A DNA stretch of 5,272 nt from assembly GCA_021827465.1 (NCBI GenBank), contig JAKAVX010000232.1, positions 1 through 5,272 of the forward strand, read 5' to 3'. Under the pieces are notes generated by a model. That model ran no database searches. It saw only the letters and a list, made by a program, of their open reading frames with translations, and was not told where the DNA came from. Origin of the DNA: Deltaproteobacteria bacterium. GTDB taxonomy: Bacteria > Desulfobacterota_B > Binatia > Binatales > Binataceae. How positions within the stretch are numbered: the stretch's first letter is position 1; the number at the start of each line of letters is the position of its first letter. This document shows, piece after piece, positions 1-5,272 of the stretch. The position numbers and the translations under genes were made by a program.

Positions 1-1223
1 ACCTCGCGCCGCTGCCGTTCCTTGGGATCGCGATCCTTTTGCTCGCCGTGATGCTGTACGGGCTGGTGCGCACCGGGCGTACCGTGTTGCGGACGCATTC
101 GTCGATGCTTCGCGCGGCCGAGCTCGCCGATCAGCGCGCGGGACTCAAGGGAAGGCTGGAGACGATCGTCGAGCTCGGCCGCGTCTCAAAGCCGTCGCCC
201 GCCCACGCCGTCTCGACACGAAACCCGTCGGCGGCGCCGATGTGGTCCTACCTGATCGAGGACGCGCTCGCCCATCAGGGTGAATTCGAGCCGGTGCGGA
301 TCGAAAACCGCCGCCTGTCACCCTCGATATACGGCCTGCTCGGCGCTCTCGTAATTGCGCTGCTGGCTTTTCCGTTGATTCGAAGCGCCCGCCGCAAAGC
401 GCGTCATCCCGTATCCGGCCAATCCGAAATCACCCTTGGGCTGAACGATCTGAAGCTCCAGCCCGCCGACCCGGGCTCGAACAACGAGGTCGAGGTGCAC
501 GCCGACGCGCGCACCATGAAGATACTCAAGGAGATGATGGCGGCGCAGGGGCTCGATCACGGAAAGGGCTCTTCCAATTCGCTCAACCGGCTTCTCAACC
601 GCGCGCGCGGCTTTGCCGACCAGCTTCAGGGCAAGCTCACCGGCCGGACCGGCAATCGCCCGCGGTTGAATTTGAAGCTCGCCGACGCCGGCAATAATCC
701 GAGCGGCCTCGGCCATATGCCGCGGCCGATTGTACCCGAACCGTCGTCAAACAATCCGGCGCAGGCCGAGCCTCGGAACCCGTCCGCCCAAACCGACTCG
801 GCATTGCCGCCGAAGCAACATTCCAGGAGTGCGTCGGAGGACCAGACGCCGGATGCCGACAAGTCGCAGGCCGATGCTTCGCAGCAGGGAGGCCCGGACA
901 ACCAGGAAAAGCCGTCCGCCGGCGACCAAATGCATCGTGGCCACGGCGACCATAACGGCAGCGCCGGCTCTTCGCACGGAAGCGGAGCCGATCCCGATTC
1001 GCTGTTCGGACAGCGCGCCGAGCCGCGTTTCGGCAACCAGGGATTCCAGATCGCAATCGAGGCGCGGCCCATGACCAACGGCCCCAAGACCGAGGGCCAT
1101 CCCTACGTGCCGCCCAAAGTGGACACCCCGCTCAATTCCGAGCAGCAACCCGACGAACCGATTCCTCGAGCCTCGGTCCCGGAGCAGGACCGGGCGGCGG
1201 TGAAGAGCGTTTTTGAGAGATGA
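1..1223 (+). CDS. Membrane protein of MoxR/VWA operon, 5'-truncated, with long polar low-complexity tail (family uncertain)
   Basis: The reading frame is open from base 3 to the TGA at 1221-1223 (406 codons visible), so the gene begins before the window. A TTG at 39 is available, but it sits inside a hydrophobic segment (bases 3-68) and is unlikely to be the start. A basic helical stretch follows with the pattern D-x-R-x-G-L-x-x-R-L-x-T (about 111-167), which from memory resembles the post-membrane motif of DUF4175-like proteins found next to moxR. A second hydrophobic segment lies at about 327-380. The remaining roughly 280 residues are polar, rich in Pro, Ser, Asn, Gln, Asp and Gly, with a His/Gly/Ser patch at 930-986, and look disordered. 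The last 20 residues (V-P-x(5)-A-A-V-K-x-x-F-x-R) look like a short amphipathic helix. The stop overlaps the moxR start. I infer a membrane partner of the MoxR system; the exact function is unknown. The coding call is firm, the family call weak. Confidence 0.8.
   Translation, partial: LAPLPFLGIAILLLAVMLYGLVRTGRTVLRTHSSMLRAAELADQRAGLKGRLETIVELGRVSKPSPAHAVSTRNPSAAPMWSYLIEDALAHQGEFEPVRIENRRLSPSIYGLLGALVIALLAFPLIRSARRKARHPVSGQSEITLGLNDLKLQPADPGSNNEVEVHADARTMKILKEMMAAQGLDHGKGSSNSLNRLLNRARGFADQLQGKLTGRTGNRPRLNLKLADAGNNPSGLGHMPRPIVPEPSSNNPAQAEPRNPSAQTDSALPPKQHSRSASEDQTPDADKSQADASQQGGPDNQEKPSAGDQMHRGHGDHNGSAGSSHGSGADPDSLFGQRAEPRFGNQGFQIAIEARPMTNGPKTEGHPYVPPKVDTPLNSEQQPDEPIPRASVPEQDRAAVKSVFER
1220..1223 (+). 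promoter_or_regulatory. ATGA start/stop overlap (translational coupling site)
   Basis: The ATG of moxR and the TGA of the upstream membrane protein share bases. There is no well-placed Shine-Dalgarno: GAAGAG at 1202-1207 is 12 bases away and GAGAG at 1215-1219 touches the start codon. Initiation probably depends on ribosomes terminating on the upstream gene, which would tie the amount of the two proteins together. Confidence 0.7.
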
Positions 1224-2260
1224 ATCAAACTGAAATCGAAACGCCGACGGTGGGCGACTTCGCCCGCGTTTTCCGGCGCATCCAGGGTGAAATCCACAAG
1301 GTGATCGTCGGCCACGAGCGCGCGGTCGAGGAAATTCTGACCGGCCTCTTCGCCGGCGGGCACGTGCTTATCGAAGGCGTGCCCGGCACCGGCAAGACCA
1401 CGCTGGTCAAGACGCTCGGGCTTGCCTTCAACCTGAGCTTCAACCGGATCCAGTTCACCGTCGATCTGATGCCCGCCGATATCACCGGCACCCGCGTGAT
1501 CGTCACCGGCGCCGAGGGCCGGCGTGATTTTACGTTCCAGCCGGGACCGATTTTCTGCCATATCCTGCTCGGCGACGAGATAAACCGCGCCACTCCGAAG
1601 ACCCAGTCGGCGCTGCTCGAGGCGATGGCCGAGTTGCAGGTCACGGTTGCCGGCAAAACCCATCTGCTGGCTCCGCCGTTCTTCGTGATGGCGACGCTCA
1701 ATCCGATCGAGATGGAGGGCACTTACCCGCTGCCCGAGGCGCAACTCGACCGCTTTCTGTTCAAGGTCCGGCTCGACTATCCGGGCGAGGACGAACTCGT
1801 CAGGATCATCTCGACCACGACCGGCCCCGAAGAAGCGGGCGTGGAGCCCGCGTTCCCGGCCGAGGAAGCCGCCGCGCGCGTCGAGGCGCTCAAGAAGCTC
1901 GTCCGCAGCGTGATAGCCGCGCCCGCTATCGAGCAGTATGCGGCCCGGATGGTGCGCGCGACCCAGCCGCAGGGCTCGCGCTTCCTGTCCGACTCGCAGC
2001 ACAAGGTGCGCGAGGACTCGGTCGACCGCTACGTCATGTTCGGCTCCAGTCCGCGCGGCGCGCAGGCTCTCATTCTCAGCGCCAAGGTCCGGGCCCTGCT
2101 CGACGGCCGCGCCAACGTCGCGCGCGAGGATATCGACGAAGTCGCAGTCGTCGCGCTCGCCCATCGCATAATGCTCAACTACGCCGCCCACTCCGACGGG
2201 GTGGAAGCGCGCCAGGTGGTCGAGCGCGTCGTCAGATCGGTGCGCTCGGCCGGATCCTGA
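1220..2260 (+). CDS. moxR: MoxR-family AAA+ ATPase
   Basis: This 346-residue protein is the usual length for a MoxR ATPase and is soluble, with no hydrophobic segment. The ATPase motifs are in order: Walker A GVPGTGKT (residues 53-60), the family stretch QFTVDLMPADITG (78-90), Walker B with D119-E120 followed by INRATPKTQSALLEAM (121-136), sensor 1 N161 in TLNPIEMEGTYPLPEAQ, an arginine-finger candidate R178 in LDRF, and a C-terminal lid with sensor 2 R279 in GSSPRG. All catalytic residues expected for ATP hydrolysis are present. MoxR proteins act as chaperone-like remodelers working with VWA-domain proteins to mature or activate client complexes; here the VWA partners are encoded immediately downstream. 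The ATG overlaps the previous stop as ATGA and only a weak, distant purine stretch (GAAGAG, 1202-1207) precedes it, which favours translational coupling. The client is not known. The family call is secure; the symbol is generic. Confidence 0.96.
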   Translation: MNQTEIETPTVGDFARVFRRIQGEIHKVIVGHERAVEEILTGLFAGGHVLIEGVPGTGKTTLVKTLGLAFNLSFNRIQFTVDLMPADITGTRVIVTGAEGRRDFTFQPGPIFCHILLGDEINRATPKTQSALLEAMAELQVTVAGKTHLLAPPFFVMATLNPIEMEGTYPLPEAQLDRFLFKVRLDYPGEDELVRIISTTTGPEEAGVEPAFPAEEAAARVEALKKLVRSVIAAPAIEQYAARMVRATQPQGSRFLSDSQHKVREDSVDRYVMFGSSPRGAQALILSAKVRALLDGRANVAREDIDEVAVVALAHRIMLNYAAHSDGVEARQVVERVVRSVRSAGS

Positions 2261-2263
2261 GAC

Positions 2264-2269
2264 GGTAGG
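2264..2269 (+). promoter_or_regulatory. Weak ribosome binding site of the DUF58 gene
   Basis: GGTAGG lies in the 13-base gap between moxR and the DUF58 gene, 4 bases before the ATG at 2274. It matches the Shine-Dalgarno consensus only partly, and the spacing is short. It is the best candidate in the gap. Confidence 0.4.
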
Positions 2270-2273
2270 CCCG

Positions 2274-3179
2274 ATGATCGACGCGCGCGCTTTCGAACCG
2301 GATTTTCTAAGGCGTCTGGATCGCCTCATTCTCGGTATCCGCCGTTCGCGCACCGTGCGGGCCGGCGAGCGGCCGATAGGCCGCGTCCATGGCGCCGGAA
2401 TCGAGCCCGAGAACTTCAAGGAGTACGCCGAGGGCGACGATCTTCGCTTTCTCGACTGGAACACCTACGCGCGCCTCGACCAGCTCACCATCCGCACCTA
2501 CCGCGTCGAGCGTCAGGTCGAAGTTACCGTGATGATCGACCGCAGCGCCTCGATGGGGCTTCCCGAGGGCGACGACAAGCTTGGCCTCGCGCTCGCCCTT
2601 GGCGCTTCGCTCGCCTACGTTGCGATGGCCGAGAACGACGCGGTTCGCCTGGCTGCCTTCGCCGCGGGGCGCGACGGCGAACGGCTTTCCTCAACCCCGT
2701 TCCATCGCCGCCGCGAGGCTTATCAGCAGTTCAAGCCCTTCGTGACGGGGCTCAAGCCGCGGGGCGCGACGGGGCTCTTCGACGCGGTGACGGAATTCAT
2801 GCGTGAGCGCCGTTCTCCCGGCGTCGTGATCCTGATTTCCGATTTTCTGCTCGCGCCCGGCGAGTTCGAAGACGCGCTCGGCCGGCTATCGGCCGCGCGC
2901 CACGAACTCAAGGTGTTGCACGTGATGGGCGAGCAGGAGACCGAGGCGACCTATCCGCCCGGCCTTTACCGTGTCCGCGACGTCGAGACCGGCGCGATGC
3001 GCGAGGTCGCTTTCGGCCCCGAGCTTACCGAGGCCTGCCGGCGAAAGGTGGGCGAGCTGCGCGAGCGGCTTCGCGAATACTGCCTGCGTCACGGGATCGT
3101 GTATGCGCCGGCCTTCGGCGCGCGAAACCTCGAAACGATACTGGAGCGCGAGCTTCCCAACCTCGGAGTTGTGCGGTAG
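2274..3179 (+). CDS. DUF58 domain protein with VWA-type MIDAS
   Basis: This 301-residue protein carries the DUF58 signature KEYAEGDDLRFLDWNTYAR (residues 49-67), followed by TIRTYRVERQ (72-81). It runs directly into a VWA-like fold: the first strand VTVMID ends in the MIDAS motif D89-R-S91-A-S93, with the likely threonine T166 in GATGLFD and the third-loop aspartate D190 in VVILISD. The divalent metal site therefore looks complete. Many DUF58 proteins have N-terminal membrane helices; this short form has none and should be cytoplasmic, probably recruited to the membrane through the BatA-type protein encoded next. DUF58 proteins are constant companions of MoxR ATPases and are thought to act as their adaptors. 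It starts 13 bases after the moxR stop, behind a weak GGTAGG. The family is certain; the molecular target is unknown. Confidence 0.95.
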   Translation: MIDARAFEPDFLRRLDRLILGIRRSRTVRAGERPIGRVHGAGIEPENFKEYAEGDDLRFLDWNTYARLDQLTIRTYRVERQVEVTVMIDRSASMGLPEGDDKLGLALALGASLAYVAMAENDAVRLAAFAAGRDGERLSSTPFHRRREAYQQFKPFVTGLKPRGATGLFDAVTEFMRERRSPGVVILISDFLLAPGEFEDALGRLSAARHELKVLHVMGEQETEATYPPGLYRVRDVETGAMREVAFGPELTEACRRKVGELRERLREYCLRHGIVYAPAFGARNLETILERELPNLGVVR

Positions 3180-3185
3180 CGGTTC

Positions 3186-5054
3186 GTGGGCTTTCTGAAT
3201 CCAGTCAACCTGCTCTACGCCGGCAGTATCGCGGTGCTGGTCGCGATCTACTTCCGTTCGCGCGCGCGCCCGACTATCGAGGTGTCGAGCCTGATGCTGT
3301 TCGAGCAGGCCGCCGCGCCCGCCTCGCGCGTGCGCACGCTCAGAACCGATCTCCTGTTCTGGCTCGAGGTCGCGGCGCTGGCCCTGATCGTGCTCGGCCT
3401 GGCCGGCCTTTACGTCGAGGGTGCGCCCGCCGCGCTCGCGGGACGAAGCCATGCGCTGGTTTTCGACCTGGGCGCCGCGATGGGCGCGCGCGAGGGCGGA
3501 AAGACCCGGCTCGATCTCGCCAGGGCCGAAGCCGTCCGGATCGTGGATTCCGCGCCGCCCGGCGAGGATTTCACCGTGCTCGGCTACGGGCTCGACGCGC
3601 ATGTCGTAAGGAGCGACTCGAGCGATCGCCCCGCGCTTGTCGCCGCGATTGATGCGATGCGTCCGATGGCGGTCGCGGGCACGCCCGACGCGCTTTCGGC
3701 CGCCCTGATGCGCGCGCACACGGCGGGCAGAATCGACGTCTTTGCGGATCGCCCGATGCCGCCGACGGTGCTCGCCCATTCTGCGCTTGCCGATCGCGTT
3801 CACTTCCACCAGGTCGGCGCTCCGGCGGGCAATCTTGCGATCGTCTCGCTCGACCCGGGAATCCCGCGCACCTCGCCCGGGCACGCGACGGTCAAAAGCT
3901 TCTATCCGCTCACTCATGAGTGCGAACTGGCGGTCGAATCGGGCGGCAAAATCGTCTTCGATCGCATCCTTCTGCTCGGGCCGGGCGAACAGGCAACCGT
4001 GCCCTTCGGTCCGCTTGCCGCGGGAGGACTGGTTCACGCGCGAATTCTCACGCCCGATCCACTCGCGGCCGACAACGACCGATGGGCCCTCGCGCCGCTG
4101 AGCAAGGCCGACCCGGTGCTGGTGGTCTCGCCCGACCGGACGGTGCGCGACGACCTCGCGCGGATCCTGCTCGCGGTCAACAGCAGCTTCATCGTGACCG
4201 CGATTTCCCCGGCGGATTTCAGGCGCAGCGTTGAAGGCGCAAAGCGCTTCAGCCTGGCCGTGATGCACGACTGTTTCGTCGCCGGGGTCAAGACCGATTC
4301 GCTGCTTCTGGTCTATCCGCCCGCGATGAAGCCGGTGCCGAGCGGCCCGCTCGCCGGGTTCGCGGTCGGAAGCGCGCTCAAGTCGGTCCGGATGCTCGAG
4401 GAGGGCGCAAATCGCGCCGGGCTTGAGCTCGGGCCTGCGCGAGTCGCGAAGCTGCCTGACTGGATGAGGAGAACGGTAAGCGGCGAAACTCCCGGCGCCC
4501 TGGTGACCTTGCCGCTCGCCGCTGTCGGGATGATTCCCCAGGGCCGTTTCGGACTGCTCGCCTTTGACGTGCGCAAGCATCTGCTGCTCGATCCCGACAA
4601 GCTTGACGCCCTGGTCGCCACGATCAACCTGGTGCGAGAGTTGACCTCTCCGGCTGACGTCCGCGTCGTCTCCACCGGCGCTTACCTCGATATCCCGGCG
4701 GGAAAATCGGCCCAAGTCGTCGATCCCGCGGGTCGTACTTCGACGCTCGAGGCCGACCGATGGGGCCGGGTTCGGCTGAGGCCGATGCTCGCGGGGCATT
4801 ATGTGGTTGGAACCGGTTCCGGCGCCGTTAACGTCTACGCGAATTATTACAACGCCTCCGAATCCGACCTTTCCGCCCGGCCGGCTGCCGGGACTTCCGA
4901 AGCTCCGGCCGCACCGGCGCCGGCGCCGGTCGGGGCGCCGCGCGAGGCAAAGCCGCTTGCGACGGTGCTGGTCGCGTTAGCGCTCCTGGCCCTGATAGCC
5001 GAGTCGATTATCCTGCTTGGGCACGCCCGGCGATGGAGGGCGTGGAATGTTTGA
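3186..5054 (+). CDS. BatA-type membrane protein with degenerate VWA domain
   Basis: This 622-residue protein opens with the classic BatA N-terminus, MGFLNPVNLLYAG, and a first hydrophobic segment (about 8-23). A basic, polar loop with SSLMLFE follows, then a second hydrophobic segment (57-77). A VWA-like domain occupies roughly 87-210, but its metal site is altered: D94-L-G-A-A replaces D-x-S-x-S, while T166 and D188 remain. Next comes a beta-rich region (215-300) ending in the family-typical DPLAADNDRW, then an alpha/beta region (about 308-480), a beta-rich stretch (490-555), an Ala/Pro linker (565-588) and a final membrane helix (590-611) with a short basic cytoplasmic tail. The likely topology is a large periplasmic domain held by helices at both ends. 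GTG at 3186 is chosen because it gives the exact family N-terminus; it lies 6 bases after the DUF58 stop without a clear Shine-Dalgarno. It probably anchors the MoxR/DUF58 machinery. BatA is a family name only; a role in aerotolerance should not be assumed. Confidence 0.92.
   Translation: MGFLNPVNLLYAGSIAVLVAIYFRSRARPTIEVSSLMLFEQAAAPASRVRTLRTDLLFWLEVAALALIVLGLAGLYVEGAPAALAGRSHALVFDLGAAMGAREGGKTRLDLARAEAVRIVDSAPPGEDFTVLGYGLDAHVVRSDSSDRPALVAAIDAMRPMAVAGTPDALSAALMRAHTAGRIDVFADRPMPPTVLAHSALADRVHFHQVGAPAGNLAIVSLDPGIPRTSPGHATVKSFYPLTHECELAVESGGKIVFDRILLLGPGEQATVPFGPLAAGGLVHARILTPDPLAADNDRWALAPLSKADPVLVVSPDRTVRDDLARILLAVNSSFIVTAISPADFRRSVEGAKRFSLAVMHDCFVAGVKTDSLLLVYPPAMKPVPSGPLAGFAVGSALKSVRMLEEGANRAGLELGPARVAKLPDWMRRTVSGETPGALVTLPLAAVGMIPQGRFGLLAFDVRKHLLLDPDKLDALVATINLVRELTSPADVRVVSTGAYLDIPAGKSAQVVDPAGRTSTLEADRWGRVRLRPMLAGHYVVGTGSGAVNVYANYYNASESDLSARPAAGTSEAPAAPAPAPVGAPREAKPLATVLVALALLALIAESIILLGHARRWRAWNV
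4914..4929. repeat. Short CCGGCG tandem/palindromic repeat in Ala/Pro linker codons
   Basis: Sixteen bases made of CCGGCG units (CCGGCGCCGGCGCCGG) form a perfect palindrome. They encode part of the Ala-Pro linker before the last membrane helix of the BatA-type protein. The repeat is best explained by alternating Ala and Pro codons in a GC-rich genome. Slippage here could change linker length in steps, but no regulatory function is evident. Confidence 0.5.
5035..5040 (+). promoter_or_regulatory. Strong ribosome binding site of the fifth gene
   Basis: GGAGGG is 6 bases before the ATG at 5047 and lies inside the coding end of the BatA-type gene. It is the clearest Shine-Dalgarno in the window and decides the start of the fifth gene, which overlaps the end of the fourth. 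Confidence 0.75.
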
Positions 5055-5272
5055 TCGGCCCCTGCTGCTATGGCTTCTCGTCGTTGCGCCGCTGGTCGCC
5101 GCGCCCGGGCTCGTCGCGGTGCGCAACGGAAAGATCGCCTCCGGGCTCGGCGCTTCGGCGCTCAGGCTCTTGAGCTTCGTCGCCCTGGTGTTCGCGCTTG
5201 CCGGCTTTGGATTCAACGCGAAAACCCCGGCCCGGCGCGTCGAGGTGATCGCGCTCGTCGATCGCTCGCGAT
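5047..5272 (+). CDS. Membrane protein with probable VWA domain, 3'-truncated by window end
   Basis: An open frame begins at ATG 5047, inside the end of the preceding gene (8-base overlap, 5047-5054), and stays open to the window edge, giving 75 residues. A strong Shine-Dalgarno, GGAGGG at 5035-5040, sits 6 bases upstream and fixes the start. Two hydrophobic segments (about residues 5-25 and 37-57) are separated by a short basic loop (R26, K29). A strand then follows, VEVIALVDRSR (65-75), which looks like the first VWA strand with a D72-x-S74 metal-site motif; the next codon begins with T, so the expected serine is possible but not seen. In this operon type the gene after BatA is often a two-helix membrane protein with VWA and glutamine-amidotransferase-like (GATase) folds. 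That is an inference from context; only the N-terminus is visible. Confidence 0.85.
   Translation, partial: MFDRPLLLWLLVVAPLVAAPGLVAVRNGKIASGLGASALRLLSFVALVFALAGFGFNAKTPARRVEVIALVDRSR

Noticed and set aside
39..41. TTG at 39 as the true start of gene 1
   Set aside because: The frame is open to the window edge and TTG falls in the middle of a hydrophobic segment that begins upstream, so the gene is more likely truncated by the window.
626..1148. Several overlapping frames on both strands across the low-complexity tail of gene 1
   Set aside because: They are Arg-, Ser- or Pro-rich shadows without motifs. The gene 1 frame is continuous through the region and ends exactly at the moxR start.
2261..2273. 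Possible promoter or terminator between moxR and the DUF58 gene
   Set aside because: Thirteen bases are too few for either. There is no hairpin with a T-run and no -10/-35 pair; the space holds only a weak ribosome site.
1103..2464. Long open frame on the minus strand (453 codons) opposite moxR
   Set aside because: It is antisense to a gene with all MoxR motifs. The composition is Arg/Gly/Asp/His-rich and motif-free, and it has no plausible ribosome site or operon context.
2886..4799. Very long open frame on the minus strand (637 codons) opposite the DUF58 and BatA-type genes
   Set aside because: It lies antisense to two genes with clear family motifs. Its translation is rich in Arg, Gly, Asp, His and Gln with no hydrophobic core or recognisable motif, the usual product of reading GC-rich codons backwards.
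1..5272. Defence island, CRISPR, phage or transposon content
   Set aside because: No repeat array, integrase, transposase, nuclease or composition break was seen. The MoxR/DUF58/VWA set here has the BatA-type membrane partners of the known chaperone-like operons rather than any defence effector.

Overview
The window is a tightly packed, single-strand (+) stretch of a GC-rich bacterial genome (about two-thirds G+C on the lines I counted by eye). It holds five consecutive genes with no intergenic gap longer than 13 bases. The layout is the known MoxR / DUF58 / BatA-VWA type of operon: a MoxR-family AAA+ ATPase, a soluble DUF58 protein with a von Willebrand factor A (VWA) fold, and membrane-anchored BatA/VWA-like proteins. 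The taxon cannot be fixed from this sequence. Operons of this kind occur in many high-GC Gram-negative phyla such as Acidobacteria, Planctomycetes and deltaproteobacteria-like lineages.

Region by region: (1) <1-1223, the 3' part of a membrane protein with two hydrophobic segments and a long polar, low-complexity tail; (2) 1220-2260, a complete MoxR ATPase whose ATG overlaps the previous stop (ATGA); (3) 2274-3179, a complete DUF58 protein with an intact metal-binding (MIDAS) motif; (4) 3186-5054, a complete BatA-type membrane protein starting with GTG, with a VWA-like domain whose MIDAS serines are lost; (5) 5047->5272, the first 75 codons of another membrane protein, with two hydrophobic segments and the beginning of a D-x-S motif where the window ends. 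Overlaps and tiny gaps suggest one transcript with translational coupling. No promoter, terminator, RNA gene, mobile element or CRISPR array was seen; the promoter must lie upstream of the window.

From what is known of MoxR/VWA systems, the ATPase probably works as a chaperone-like remodeler, with the DUF58 and VWA proteins as metal-dependent adaptor or binding modules and the BatA-type proteins placing the machinery at the inner membrane. The actual client cannot be read from this window. The operon type is already described. The less ordinary points are the degenerate MIDAS of gene 4 beside an apparently intact one in gene 5, and the poorly conserved-looking tail of gene 1 that ends in what may be a short structured motif.
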